Under the pieces are notes generated by a model. That model saw only the letters and a list, made by a program, of their open reading frames with translations, made no database searches and was not told the DNA's origin. From Pseudomonas protegens (GTDB lineage Bacteria; Pseudomonadota; Gammaproteobacteria; Pseudomonadales; Pseudomonadaceae), in assembly GCF_013407925.2 (NCBI RefSeq), contig NZ_CP060201.1:2294001-2358000 (forward strand): 64,000 nt of DNA. The letters run 5' to 3'. A program made the position numbers and the translations under genes. Below are positions 45,841 through 54,772 of the stretch, one piece after another; the first letter of the stretch is position 1, and each line of letters begins with the position of its first letter.

Positions 45841-46527
45841 TCAACGGTGCTGCAGCAGCGAGGCGGTAAAGGCGTAGCCCTGATTGCGCAGCGACAGGAT
45901 CGGAGCCTGCAGCCCGGTTGAGGCGGTCATCTTGCGCCGCAGCCGACTGAAGATGGCTTCCAGCCGGCGCTCGTCGTAGCTCAGGTAATCCTCGCCGAGG
46001 ACTTCCACCAATTGACGCCGACTGACGGTGCACTTCGGCGCCTGCTGCATGCATCGCAACACCAGGCATTCAGTGCGGCTGAGCTCCAGTTGCTTGCCGT
46101 CAGGCGCAATCAGTCGCCGGTGTGGCAGATCGAGGACCCAGCAGTCGCTGTCAGGCCCAATGTGCATGGAAATGCGCCGCATCAAGGCGCCGCTGACAGC
46201 CTTCAGCTCGGCATCCACGATCGGGCTGGCCAGACAATAGTCGGCGCCCAGCGCATACCCCTGCAGGTGCTGCTTGAGAGCGCCGCGCTCGGTGACCAGG
46301 ATCAACCCGATATCCGGCCACAGCCGGCGGATACGCTTGATCAGGGCCAACTCCAGGCCATCTTCGGGGAGCACTTGCAGAAGGATGATATGCGGCGCGA
46401 ACAGCGCGATGTCGACATCCTGCAGGCGCGACCGCTCGATCATGCACAGACAGTGAGCCATCGAGTAGCCGTCCGAGTGGGCGCTCCCGAGGCTTGCGGG
46501 CAGCGCTTCAATCACCATCAAGCGCAT
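45841..46527 (-). CDS. Response-regulator-like DNA-binding protein with a dead receiver
   Basis: 228 aa from the ATG at 46527 (MRLMVIEALPAS). The winged helix is intact and closely resembles its neighbour's ('VSRRQLVEVLGEDYLSYDERRLEAIFSRLRRKM'). In the receiver, the position of the phospho-acceptor Asp reads 'IILLQVLPEDGLEL' (Gln instead of Asp), the N-terminal acidic pair is reduced to one Glu, and the conserved Lys is Ala in 'GADYCLASP'; the Thr in 'LVTERG' remains. It therefore should not be phosphorylated and may act as a constitutive or protein-regulated partner or antagonist of the neighbouring regulator. Divergent from the kinase gene, sharing its promoter region. Confidence 0.85.
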   Translation of the reverse strand: MRLMVIEALPASLGSAHSDGYSMAHCLCMIERSRLQDVDIALFAPHIILLQVLPEDGLELALIKRIRRLWPDIGLILVTERGALKQHLQGYALGADYCLASPIVDAELKAVSGALMRRISMHIGPDSDCWVLDLPHRRLIAPDGKQLELSRTECLVLRCMQQAPKCTVSRRQLVEVLGEDYLSYDERRLEAIFSRLRRKMTASTGLQAPILSLRNQGYAFTASLLQHR

Positions 46528-46635
46528 GGCGCAAACAAGAGGAGGGAAAGGGAATGCATTAGGGATTATCATGCTGGCGCAGTCGTCAAGGTCAGACCAA
46601 TGAGCACGATGCTACGCAAATAGCCCAGAACGGAA

Positions 46636-46652
46636 CTGAGCAAATCTGAGCA
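46636..46652. promoter_or_regulatory. CTGAGCA direct repeat upstream of the sensor kinase
   Basis: CTGAGCA at 46636-46642 and 46646-46652, 10 bases apart (one helical turn), the usual spacing for OmpR-type dimers. It lies in the divergent region between the degenerate regulator and the kinase. The same heptamer, inverted, lies at the adhesin promoter (29081-29096). Confidence 0.55.
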
Positions 46653-46707
46653 AGGAGTTCGGCTGCCAGAACAACCACTCCCCTTTCATTGCTCATGACC
46701 CCTACTG

Positions 46708-48693
46708 ATGCCTTACTCGCTCCTGTTGCTGCTGTGCCTGTTGCTGACGGCATTTCCTACTCCTGCCCCTGCCGCCCCTCTGATGCTGGAAAGCAGCAGC
46801 CTGAGCGCGCGCGGATTCCTTGAGCGCCTGGACGATCCGCAAGGACAGCTGGATGCCGCAGCGGCCCTGGCGTCGAGCGACTGGAAAACGCTGCCCAGCT
46901 CACTCAGTGCGGGCTTCGTCCCTGGCGTGATCTGGGTGCGCATGCAGGTGCAGGCCAGCGCCAGTTCGCCGGTGCATTGGATGCTGATGCTCAGCAACTC
47001 TCTGCTGGACGAGGCGACCCTCTATGACATGACCGGCACGCCTCGGGAAATACGCAGTGGCGAAGCCATAGGCCGAGATCACTGGCCGATCAACTATCGC
47101 TCGCCGGTGTTCGCGCTGACCCTGACCGACCAGCAGCCGCACGTGCTGTTGCTGCGGCTAAAGAGCAAGAACGCCATGTCGGTGAGCGTCCGGCTCATGC
47201 CCCAGGACCGGTTCGCCGAAACCACCTCCATGGAGTACCTGGGCTACGGCCTGTACTTCGGCATCTATCTGGTGCTGATCCTGTTCCACGGCTTTTTCTG
47301 GCGCATGACCCAGGCACCGGAAAGTGGCTGGTACCTGGCGTACGTGAGCTTCTGCATCGGGATCGAAAGCCTGACCCTGGGCTTGCCGCAACAGGTGCTG
47401 AACCTGCCCATGGAACTGAGCGACACGCTGCTGGGTTGCGCGCTGGGCCTGAGCCTGCCGGTGGGCGTGATCTTCGCGATGCGCCAACTGCGGCTTGAAG
47501 GTTACCGGCGCCTGCAGCGGGTACTGACCGTGGGGAGCCTGGTGATTGGCTTGATCTCGGCCCTGGCGGTGCTGACCGGGCACTATCAGATCGGAGCGCC
47601 CCTGCACCAGATCACCGTGTTGCTGAGCATCCCGTTCTTCATCGGCCTGGCCCTGTGGCTGACGCTCACCGGCCACCGGCCCGCGCGCTATTTCCTGTTG
47701 CTGTTCGGCATCTATTACGCGGGAATCGGCATCAGCTTCCTGCGCAACCTGGGCTACGTACCTACGACCTTCTTCACCGACAACGCCGTGGCCATCGGCG
47801 CACTGATGCACATGCTCCTGATGAGCATGCGCATCATCCTTCATTACCGATGGCTCAAGGAAAAGACCCGCCACGCTGAAGATGCCTTCACCCAACTGAT
47901 CCAGAACCAGAATGCCGAACTGGAATCGCGCATCACCCTGCGCACCCACGAACTGCGCAACGAGATCCAGCAACGCGCGCTACTGGAGCAGGAGCTGCGC
48001 GAGTCGCTGCGCCAGGAAAAACAGATCCGCGAGGAACAACGCGACTTCGTGGCCATGGTCTCCCATGAATTCCGCACGCCACTGGCGATCATCGGCACCT
48101 CGGCGCAACAGATGATGCGCAACCTGGCGGGACCGCGGGAACGCAATGAACGACGCTGCCAGAACATCCACGAGGCTTCCAAGCGCCTGATGACACTGGT
48201 AGACGACTACCTCAACCATGACCGCATGACGGACGGCGCCATTGAGCTGCGGCGCACTGAACATGACCTGATGGCATTGCTCCAGGGCTGCATGGGCGAG
48301 TTCCCGCCCGAGCGTATCCAACTCCACTACCGGGCAGGGCGAAGCCACATCAGTTGCGACTTTGGCTTGCTGCGCGTGGCCTTGCGCAACCTGCTGGCCA
48401 ACGCCGACCGCCATGCCCCCGCCGACACCGCGGTGCAGGTAGAAGTCGACGACGGCCCCCGGGGCATTCAGCTTCGAGTACTCAACGCCGGGGCCGAGAT
48501 TCCCGCCGACCAGGCACCGCTGCTGTTCCAGAAATACTTCCGTGGCACCCAGTCCCAGCACTCGCCGGGCGCCGGGCTCGGCCTCTATCTGGTCAAGCGC
48601 ATCAGCGAATTGCACGGCGGCACCCTGGTACTGGAAAGCCGTGGGCACGAAAGCCCTATCTGTTTCCATCTACACCTGCCGGAACCGGCCTGA
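46708..48693 (+). CDS. 7TMR-DISM sensor histidine kinase
   Basis: 661 aa. Signal peptide (about 1-23), periplasmic 7TMR-DISMED2 sensor (about 25-170), seven membrane helices (about 180-390, starting 'YGLYFGIYLVLILFHGFFW'), coiled-coil linker, HisKA with the phospho-His H453 in 'MVSHEFRTPLAIIG', then HATPase_c with 'LRNLLANADRHAP' (N box) and 'GAGLGLYLVKRI' (G box). This architecture senses carbohydrates or other small ligands in the periplasm. It most likely phosphorylates the OmpR-type regulator at 45151, which lies on the same strand; the dead regulator lies between them. Confidence 0.9.
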   Translation: MPYSLLLLLCLLLTAFPTPAPAAPLMLESSSLSARGFLERLDDPQGQLDAAAALASSDWKTLPSSLSAGFVPGVIWVRMQVQASASSPVHWMLMLSNSLLDEATLYDMTGTPREIRSGEAIGRDHWPINYRSPVFALTLTDQQPHVLLLRLKSKNAMSVSVRLMPQDRFAETTSMEYLGYGLYFGIYLVLILFHGFFWRMTQAPESGWYLAYVSFCIGIESLTLGLPQQVLNLPMELSDTLLGCALGLSLPVGVIFAMRQLRLEGYRRLQRVLTVGSLVIGLISALAVLTGHYQIGAPLHQITVLLSIPFFIGLALWLTLTGHRPARYFLLLFGIYYAGIGISFLRNLGYVPTTFFTDNAVAIGALMHMLLMSMRIILHYRWLKEKTRHAEDAFTQLIQNQNAELESRITLRTHELRNEIQQRALLEQELRESLRQEKQIREEQRDFVAMVSHEFRTPLAIIGTSAQQMMRNLAGPRERNERRCQNIHEASKRLMTLVDDYLNHDRMTDGAIELRRTEHDLMALLQGCMGEFPPERIQLHYRAGRSHISCDFGLLRVALRNLLANADRHAPADTAVQVEVDDGPRGIQLRVLNAGAEIPADQAPLLFQKYFRGTQSQHSPGAGLGLYLVKRISELHGGTLVLESRGHESPICFHLHLPEPA

Positions 48694-48791
48694 TCAGGAT
48701 CCTGATGCACTAGGTAGAGATGGCTCGGCCATAAGCACTCGACGGCTCTGGCACCCGGAAGTATCCAGGTGCCTTGAACTCAACCCAGCCC

Positions 48792-48890
48792 TGTAGGAGC
48801 GAGCTTGCTCGCGAAGCTCCCAAGAGCGCCGCATTCCCCCAGCGACGCGCGTTATCCTTGACGTCCATCGCGAGCAAGCTCACTCCCACA
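48792..48890. repeat. REPIN: two inverted Pseudomonas REP elements
   Basis: TGTAGGAGCGAGCTTGCTCG (from 48792) is repeated in inverted form (CGAGCAAGCTCACTCCCACA, ending 48890), about 55 bases apart. This is the standard REP doublet of the P. fluorescens group. It lies between the convergent kinase and acetyltransferase genes. Confidence 0.85.
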
Positions 48891-48909
48891 AGGCTCATGG
48901 CGGGAAAGG

Positions 48910-49371
48910 TCAAGTCGGCCCGGACAGCGCCCGCTCCATGATCAACGTCAACTCCTCGCCCTCGTAATGCTCTCGCACCCGGACAAACCCCAGGCGTGCA
49001 TAAAAGCCTTCGGCAGTGACCGACGAGGGCACCACCAGCGAGGCCAGCCCCGCCTGCAACGCCGCCTGCTCGACCGCGGCCATCAGTTGCCGCCCCAGGC
49101 CATGGCCGTGGTACGCCGGATCGACAAACACCGAACGCACCGCGCGCCCGTCGAGGCTGGCGGTGCCCAGCAGTTTCCCGTCCACCAGGGCGACGAACAT
49201 TTGCCGGCGCTGCATCAGTTGGCGCACAGAATCGGTGGTGAAGCTGGCCTGGACCCGCTCGATCACACTGGCGGGATAGTCCTGGGCATTGCTGGTGAGC
49301 AGGGCCGCCAGGATCACTTGGCTGACCCGCGCGGCATCGGCCTCCAGGGCCGGACGAACTTGGCATTTCAT
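48910..49371 (-). CDS. GNAT-family N-acetyltransferase
   Basis: 153 aa from the ATG at 49371 (MKCQVRPALEADAARVSQ), with GGGAG ahead. Contains the GNAT acetyl-CoA loop 'VDPAYHGHGLGRQLMAAVEQAAL' and the typical end '.FYARLGFVRVREHYEG'. It would transfer an acetyl group to an unknown small molecule or protein. Convergent with the kinase across a REPIN. Confidence 0.85.
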   Translation of the reverse strand: MKCQVRPALEADAARVSQVILAALLTSNAQDYPASVIERVQASFTTDSVRQLMQRRQMFVALVDGKLLGTASLDGRAVRSVFVDPAYHGHGLGRQLMAAVEQAALQAGLASLVVPSSVTAEGFYARLGFVRVREHYEGEELTLIMERALSGPT

Positions 49372-49441
49372 GACCACTCCCTGGTTTCAACGCGGATCGC
49401 AGTGGCCAAAAATACGACCCGCACCACTTGCTGCCAAGGAC

Positions 49442-51082
49442 TTACTGCAACTGAAACACCAAACAGGGATTGTCATTCAAGCGCCCTTCATACACCGGCT
49501 GCTGGTTTTCCAGCGAGGTGCCCTGGAGCTTCTCTCGATCCTTGCGCGCCACGATCACCCAGGAACCGTGGGGCAGTGCGTCCAGCTCTCCGGGGGTGTC
49601 GCCGCGAACGAACAGCGGCTGCTCGTCGTGGTCCAGGTTCATCATGTAGCGCACGGCCCAGGTGTCCTGGCCCAGGTTGAAGAACACCAGGGGTCCGTGT
49701 TCGGCCGCGCGCAGTTGCTCCACATCGCGGACAAAACCCTGGGTGTCGAATTGCCGGTCCTTGGCCGGGTCCACCACCGCTACCAGTAGCGTCCATTGCG
49801 CCGCCAGGGCCAGGGCGCTGAGCAGCACCAGGCGCCGCCCGAAGCTGCCTCGGGTGCGGCGCCAGCAGTACAGCGCCAGCAGTTGCAGCAGGGCAAAGAT
49901 CGCGATCAGCAGCGGCATGGATACCGGCGGCCAGTAGCCGTGCTTGTGCCAGCTGTGTTTAAGGACGAACAGCACCAGGATGCACAGCCCCGGCAGCACG
50001 CCCACCAGCCACAGGTAGGCGCTGCGCACCTTGCTCATTCTGCCCCGGGCCATGAGCAGGCCGTAGGCCGCCACCGCGGCGAACATCGGCACCATGGGCA
50101 GGATGTAGTAGGCGCGCTTGAAGTGCGGCACCGACAGCCCCAGCAGGATCATCAGGCCGCAGGCGCCAAGGCGCAGCACCAGGCGCAGTTGCGGGTCGGC
50201 ATGGCGCCGGAACACTTGGCCACGCAACATCCACAGGGTCACCAGGGCCAGGGGCACCACCGGGAAATAGCGGTACAGCGCCAGCTGGAAGTAGAAGTAG
50301 AACGGCTCGCCGCTTTCATCCAGGCGCCCGCTGACCTGCATGTTGTAGACCTGCTGCACAAAGGCCTCGCCGCCGCTGACATAGGCCAGCTTCATCAGCA
50401 GCCACCAACAGCCGGCCAGCACCAGCAGGCCACCGAAGCCGTAGCCAAGCACACGCTTGAACAAGATCCGGCGCGCCTCCTGGGTGCGGCTGTCGCCCAG
50501 CAGCCAGTAGGTGCAGACCACGCCGCAGACCTCCACCAGCCCCAGGGGCCCGCGAATGGCGAAGGCCAGGACGAACAGCGGTAGCACCAGCCATGGCCGC
50601 AGCCGCGAGCCACGCTGTTCGCCACTGTGCAGCAGGTAGAAGGCCCCCAGGCACAGCAGCGAGATCATCTGGTCCAGGCACACCGAACGGGACTTGTCCA
50701 ACAGCTGGCTGGTCAGCGCCGTCAGCAGCACCGCGAGCAGCGCCCAGGTGCGGCCCATGGGCGCCAGCAAGCGGTACAGCAGCGCCAGTACCCCCGCCGA
50801 AGCCAGGGCCGTTGGCAGGACATTGGCCAGGTGATTGGGCGCGCCGAACAGCTGGGCGCACAGATAGCTGAGATAGGTCGCCGTGCCCGGGTAATCCGGA
50901 TACGGCTGGCCGTAAGTGGTGGGGAACAGGCTCGGCCCGTGACGGAACATCTCCTGCAGAAACAGCGCCCAGCGGCCGTCGAAACCCTGGGGCTGCTGGT
51001 CCCAGATGCCAAAGGTAAACAGCAGCAGGGCCACCAGGTAGATACCCCAGGACTCCATCCCGATACGCGTTTCTCGAACCAT
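49442..51082 (-). CDS. ArnT-like integral-membrane glycosyltransferase
   Basis: 546 aa with about 11-12 hydrophobic helices. N-terminal 'FDGRWALFLQEMFRHG' holds the family's early Asp position on the first periplasmic loop, and 'PDYPGTATYLSYL' and 'KSRSVCLDQMISLLCLGAFYLL' are typical of PMT/ArnT (GT39/GT83) proteins. These use polyprenyl-phosphate sugars to modify lipid A or other periplasmic acceptors. A C-terminal periplasmic part ends the protein. A second, related gene lies at 57698. Acceptor and sugar cannot be read from sequence. Confidence 0.8.
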   Translation of the reverse strand: MVRETRIGMESWGIYLVALLLFTFGIWDQQPQGFDGRWALFLQEMFRHGPSLFPTTYGQPYPDYPGTATYLSYLCAQLFGAPNHLANVLPTALASAGVLALLYRLLAPMGRTWALLAVLLTALTSQLLDKSRSVCLDQMISLLCLGAFYLLHSGEQRGSRLRPWLVLPLFVLAFAIRGPLGLVEVCGVVCTYWLLGDSRTQEARRILFKRVLGYGFGGLLVLAGCWWLLMKLAYVSGGEAFVQQVYNMQVSGRLDESGEPFYFYFQLALYRYFPVVPLALVTLWMLRGQVFRRHADPQLRLVLRLGACGLMILLGLSVPHFKRAYYILPMVPMFAAVAAYGLLMARGRMSKVRSAYLWLVGVLPGLCILVLFVLKHSWHKHGYWPPVSMPLLIAIFALLQLLALYCWRRTRGSFGRRLVLLSALALAAQWTLLVAVVDPAKDRQFDTQGFVRDVEQLRAAEHGPLVFFNLGQDTWAVRYMMNLDHDEQPLFVRGDTPGELDALPHGSWVIVARKDREKLQGTSLENQQPVYEGRLNDNPCLVFQLQ

Positions 51083-51196
51083 CTTCGCCCCGTCAGAAAG
51101 TGCCGTGCCATGAGCTCGGCGTAAGGCTGGACATGGTGCGCGCGATACCCCTGAACGGTGACTGAACGAGGATAAGAAACCCGCCTGCGGCAGCGG

Positions 51197-52081
51197 CTAC
51201 AGGGACCGGCGGCGCAGGGCCGAAAAGCGGCGCCAGTCGAACTGCCCCACTGCCAGCGCCAGCAGGATCAGGCCCATGGATACAGCCTCATCGACCTCGA
51301 ACCGCTGCCCCAGGATCAACACCGATCCGGCCATGCCGAACACCGGGATCAGCAACGACAAGGGCGCCACCCGAGAGACCGGATACTCCCGCAGCAACAG
51401 GTTCCAGCCCCAGTAACAGAAGTGCGTGGCCGCATAGACCTGGAACATCAACGACAGCAGCGTGCTGATGGACACTTGCCCGGCCAGTTGCCGAAACGGC
51501 GCACTCCCATGGCTTATCCAGGTCAGTGCCAGCAGCGGCAACGGCGCAAACAGGCTGGCCCAGACCACGAAGGCGAACACCTCGCGAACCCCGCAGCGCT
51601 TGATGATGACGTTGCCCACACTCCAGCTGAACGCACTCACCAACAGCAAGGCGTAACCCAGGCTGGTGGCGTGCCCAGGGCTGTCGCCGATGATCCGCAG
51701 CAGCCCCCACAAAGCAATGGCCGTGGCCAGAACCTGCTGCCAGCGCAGGCGCTCGCCGAACAGCAACACGCCCCAGCCCAGGGAGAAAAAGGCGCTGAAC
51801 TGGATCAACAGCGCAGCCGTACCCGGCGCCACGCCCTGTTCGATCCCGAGGTTGATCAGCGCCCACATGGCCACGCCGAAAATCAGCCCGTAGGCCGCCA
51901 ACCAGGCGAATGCCACCGGCGGGCGAGGTATCAGCAATACCCAGGGCAACGCCGCCAGGGTGAAGCGCAAGGCGGTGAGCAGCAATGGATCGAGACTCGC
52001 CAGCCCAAGCTTGGTGATGGGGAAGTTCAGGCCCCACAAGGCGGTCACCAGCAGGGCCAGGAACAGGTGTTTTTTCTGCAT
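51197..52081 (-). CDS. EamA/DMT-family exporter
   Basis: 294 aa from the ATG at 52081 (MQKKHLFLALLVTALWGLNFPITK). Ten hydrophobic helices in two EamA repeats; 'ALWGLNFPITKLGL' and 'VAPLSLLIPVFGMAGSVLILGQRF' are signature regions of the two halves. Probably exports an amino acid or metabolite, as do O-acetylserine/cysteine exporters. It is divergent from an AraC-type regulator 115 bases away, which is its likely controller. Confidence 0.87.
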   Translation of the reverse strand: MQKKHLFLALLVTALWGLNFPITKLGLASLDPLLLTALRFTLAALPWVLLIPRPPVAFAWLAAYGLIFGVAMWALINLGIEQGVAPGTAALLIQFSAFFSLGWGVLLFGERLRWQQVLATAIALWGLLRIIGDSPGHATSLGYALLLVSAFSWSVGNVIIKRCGVREVFAFVVWASLFAPLPLLALTWISHGSAPFRQLAGQVSISTLLSLMFQVYAATHFCYWGWNLLLREYPVSRVAPLSLLIPVFGMAGSVLILGQRFEVDEAVSMGLILLALAVGQFDWRRFSALRRRSL

Positions 52082-52196
52082 GTCGCGCGGTCCAGGAAAG
52101 GCGGCCGCGAGCAAATCCCCGGCCGGGGCCGAACTATCGCCGCAGTACGCCATGGCCCGCTTGCAGTATCAGGTCAACTATCAGTAGATTCGGGCC

Positions 52197-52979
52197 ATGC
52201 ACCCTATCGCTATCGATCCCTACGAAAACATCCCCCGAGACGCGCTGGTCACGGCCATCGACTATGCGGACGGCCAGCACTTCGCCGAACACCAGCATCG
52301 ACGCGGGCAGTTCGCCTACGCCGCCACCGGAGTGATCAGCGTCTTTACCGAGCAGGGCAACTGGGTGGTGCCGCCACAGCGGGCAATCTGGGTGCCGGCC
52401 GGGGTGACCCACGCCATGCACATGCGCGGGCCGGTGACCCTGCTCAACACCTATGTGCGTCCCCGGGCGGCAAAGCGCCTGGGCTTGCCGGAGCAATGCG
52501 AGGTGCGGGAAGTGTCCGAGTTGCTGCGCCAACTGCTGCTGCGGGCCATGCACCTCCCCGCGCTCTACGCCAGGGACGGCGTGCCGGGGCAGTTGATGAA
52601 CCTGCTGCTGCATGAAATCGCCAGCATGCCGGCCCTGACCCTCAACGCCCCGCTGCCGGACGAGCCACGGCTGGCCAGGGTCTGTCGCGAGCTGCTGGAG
52701 CAGCCATCGCTGGAGTTGGGGATCGATGCCATAGCCAAGCGCGCCGGCATGAGCCGTCGCACCTTCACCCGGCTGTTTCGCCAGCACACCGGCATCAGTT
52801 TCGTCGAATGGCGCCAGCAGGCCTGCCTGTTGGCGGCCGTGGTGCGCCTGGGCCAGGGCGAGGCCGTGACCCGGGTCGCCAGCGACCTGGGCTATAGCAG
52901 CCCGAGTGCGTTCAGCAGTGTGTTTCGCAAGGTCCTGGGCGAGGCGCCCAGTCGTTACTTTGCCCGGGCCCGGGCCTGA
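52197..52979 (+). CDS. AraC-family transcriptional regulator
   Basis: 260 aa. N-terminal cupin (about 15-85, 'HQHRRGQFAYAATGVISVFT', 'VPAGVTHAMHM') and C-terminal double HTH (about 165-258, 'IAKRAGMSRRTFTRLFRQHTGISFVEWRQ', 'VASDLGYSSPSAFSSVFRKVLG'). This is the NimR/YdeC-type layout whose members control a divergent exporter and sense its substrate. The EamA gene is transcribed away from it, consistent with that role. Confidence 0.9.
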   Translation: MHPIAIDPYENIPRDALVTAIDYADGQHFAEHQHRRGQFAYAATGVISVFTEQGNWVVPPQRAIWVPAGVTHAMHMRGPVTLLNTYVRPRAAKRLGLPEQCEVREVSELLRQLLLRAMHLPALYARDGVPGQLMNLLLHEIASMPALTLNAPLPDEPRLARVCRELLEQPSLELGIDAIAKRAGMSRRTFTRLFRQHTGISFVEWRQQACLLAAVVRLGQGEAVTRVASDLGYSSPSAFSSVFRKVLGEAPSRYFARARA

Positions 52980-53005
52980 AGGACCCGAGCCTGAGCGAGG
53001 CCGTG

Positions 53006-53362
53006 CTAGAGGAACACGGCAGACAACATCCCCAGCGCCCCCAGGCAGCAGCCGATCAAGGCACCGCGTCCGGGCGCCTGCTGGAACAGCGCCCAGATCA
53101 CCAGCGGCTCCAGAAGCAGCAGCGACGTCACCGAGACCACGGTGATGATCCAGATGTCGCCCACCGCCACGTAACCCAGCCAGTAGGCCGCCAGCAGGCA
53201 GATACCGCCCAGGCACATGATCAGCACCGGCAACGCCAGTTCGGCACCGGAGGTGTTGCCGGAATGGGCCAGCCGCGCCACCACCACTTCACTGTAGATG
53301 GCGCAGAACTCGCCCAGCACCATCAGCCCTACAGCAGAAACTCCGAGTAATTCTTTGGACAT
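53006..53362 (-). CDS. Small four-helix inner-membrane protein
   Basis: 118 aa with four hydrophobic segments ('LLGVSAVGLMVLGEFCAIY', 'LPVLIMCLGGICLLAAYWLGYVAV', 'IWIITVVSVTSLLLLEPLVIWALF', 'ALIGCCLGALGMLSAVFL'). Size and pattern recall SMR/EamA half-transporters, but no defining motif is clear. AAGGGG lies ahead of the ATG. It overlaps the end of a 53-residue frame by 34 bases on the same strand, which may be co-transcribed. Confidence 0.65.
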   Translation of the reverse strand: MSKELLGVSAVGLMVLGEFCAIYSEVVVARLAHSGNTSGAELALPVLIMCLGGICLLAAYWLGYVAVGDIWIITVVSVTSLLLLEPLVIWALFQQAPGRGALIGCCLGALGMLSAVFL

Positions 53363-53490
53363 GTGACAAACCCCTTGGTATTGAGAGCCCGATTTTTCAG
53401 CTCCCAGGCATTGATCGCTCCGCTGACGGAGCCGGAATCACGATGCGCAGGGGTACGGGACAACTCGGTCATAGTCAGGAACTTGAACAT
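53329..53490 (-). CDS. Possible 53-residue peptide upstream of the membrane protein
   Basis: MFKFLTMTELSRTPAHRDSG opens a 53-aa frame with an excellent AAGGAGAT ribosome site. It ends inside the next gene, so translation could be coupled. The product is polar, basic and without signal or membrane segment. Could be a leader peptide or a small protein; no family recognised. Confidence 0.45.
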   Translation of the reverse strand: MFKFLTMTELSRTPAHRDSGSVSGAINAWELKNRALNTKGFVTCPKNYSEFLL

Positions 53491-53689
53491 GTCCATCTCC
53501 TTCTGGGTGGGGGATGCAAACCAGGCCCGTGAACTGTCGACGGGCCGCTGCCTGTATAAGGGATTGGCGCCCCCGGCGTCATCCGCCACGCGCATTCACC
53601 GCGAAAAAACCACGCAAACTCCACAGTCAACAGGCCTGCCTGCCGATAGCCTGGGTCCGGTCATCCTCAGCCTGAAGCCCGTGCCCACC

Positions 53690-54160
53690 ATGTCCCAAGC
53701 GCCCCAATCCATTCGCCCCCTGAACCGCGGTCACTGGATCGCCACCTACTTCTTCGGCGTCGCGGGGCTGGCCCTGGCCCTGATGCTGGTGGTCAATCTG
53801 GTGTTGCTGACCAGCAGCCAGAACCCGTGGCAAGCGCTGCTCGACTCCCTGTCGTTCAGCGTGGCGGTGCTGATGGTGAGCCTGGTGCTGATTACCCTGA
53901 TCGCCGCCTTGCCGTGCATCCTGTTCTTCTGGCTGGCCCAGCGCTTTGCCTGGCGCCAGTTGTGGATCTACCTGGTGAGCGGAGCCCTGGCGGCGCAGTT
54001 CGCCATTCCCGTGATGACCCAGCTACTCCCCGAACTCTTCAACCTCCCGCACGGCGTCAGCGCTGCGCTGCACTATTTACAGCTGGCATCGATGTTCGGC
54101 GGCTGTGGAGTATTCATGGGGGGGCTGTTCTGGTGGCGCAGCGGGCGTCACTTGCGCTGA
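53690..54160 (+). CDS. Small membrane protein, first of a tandem paralogue pair
   Basis: 156 aa from the ATG at 53690 (MSQAPQSIRPLNRGHW); the frame reaches upstream but overlaps the opposite-strand peptide gene. Four hydrophobic helices. The stretches 'LPCILFFWLAQRFAWRQLWIYLVSGA' and the end 'FWWRSGRHLR' recur almost unchanged in the next gene, so the pair arose by duplication. Function unknown. Confidence 0.7.
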   Translation: MSQAPQSIRPLNRGHWIATYFFGVAGLALALMLVVNLVLLTSSQNPWQALLDSLSFSVAVLMVSLVLITLIAALPCILFFWLAQRFAWRQLWIYLVSGALAAQFAIPVMTQLLPELFNLPHGVSAALHYLQLASMFGGCGVFMGGLFWWRSGRHLR

Positions 54161-54248
54161 ACCGAACCTTTACTCAGCACCGGCCCGACGCCCAGCAACC
54201 CGCCCCTTGAGCAGGGCCAAAGCAGCCACCCCTAGAGCGATCTTTTCC

Positions 54249-54737
54249 ATGTCCGTAACAACTCCAACCCAACGCAGCGTGCAGCCGGAAGACTGGTTCG
54301 CCGCTTACTTCATCGGCGTCACGGCCCTGGCCACGGTCCTGGCCTTGCTGCTGATGCTGGCGATGTTGGCCAGCGCCGGCTCGTTGAACGCAGACATCAT
54401 TCTCCAGACGCTGTTCGTCGGCCTGCTGACCCTGGTGGTCAGTGGCGTGCTGACCGGCATTCTCGCGGCCCTGCCTTGCGCGCTGTTCTTCTGGCTGGCC
54501 CAGCGCTTTGCCTGGCGCAACGTGCTGATCTACCTGTTCAGTGGCGCCGTGGCCGCGATGCCGACCATCCCGGTGGTGGCGAGCCTGGCGCCCTCCAGCT
54601 TCTATACCGACCGCGACGAGGATCAACCGCCACCTGAGGGTTTGCCGCGCTACCTGCCGCTGGCGCCATTGTTCGGCTGCTCGGGGGCTTTTCTGGGGCT
54701 GGTTTTCTGGTGGCGCAGCGGCCGTCACCTGCGCTGA
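54249..54737 (+). CDS. Small membrane protein, second of a tandem paralogue pair
   Basis: 162 aa from the ATG at 54249 (MSVTTPTQRSVQPEDW). Four hydrophobic helices; shares 'ALPCALFFWLAQRFAWRNVLIYLFSGA' and the identical end FWWRSGRHLR with the preceding gene, with a more acidic loop 'YTDRDEDQPPPEG' between helices 3 and 4. 88 bases separate the two. Function unknown. Confidence 0.7.
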   Translation: MSVTTPTQRSVQPEDWFAAYFIGVTALATVLALLLMLAMLASAGSLNADIILQTLFVGLLTLVVSGVLTGILAALPCALFFWLAQRFAWRNVLIYLFSGAVAAMPTIPVVASLAPSSFYTDRDEDQPPPEGLPRYLPLAPLFGCSGAFLGLVFWWRSGRHLR

Positions 54738-54772
54738 TCCTCAAGGCAACCGCCCACGCCGATACCACGCCC

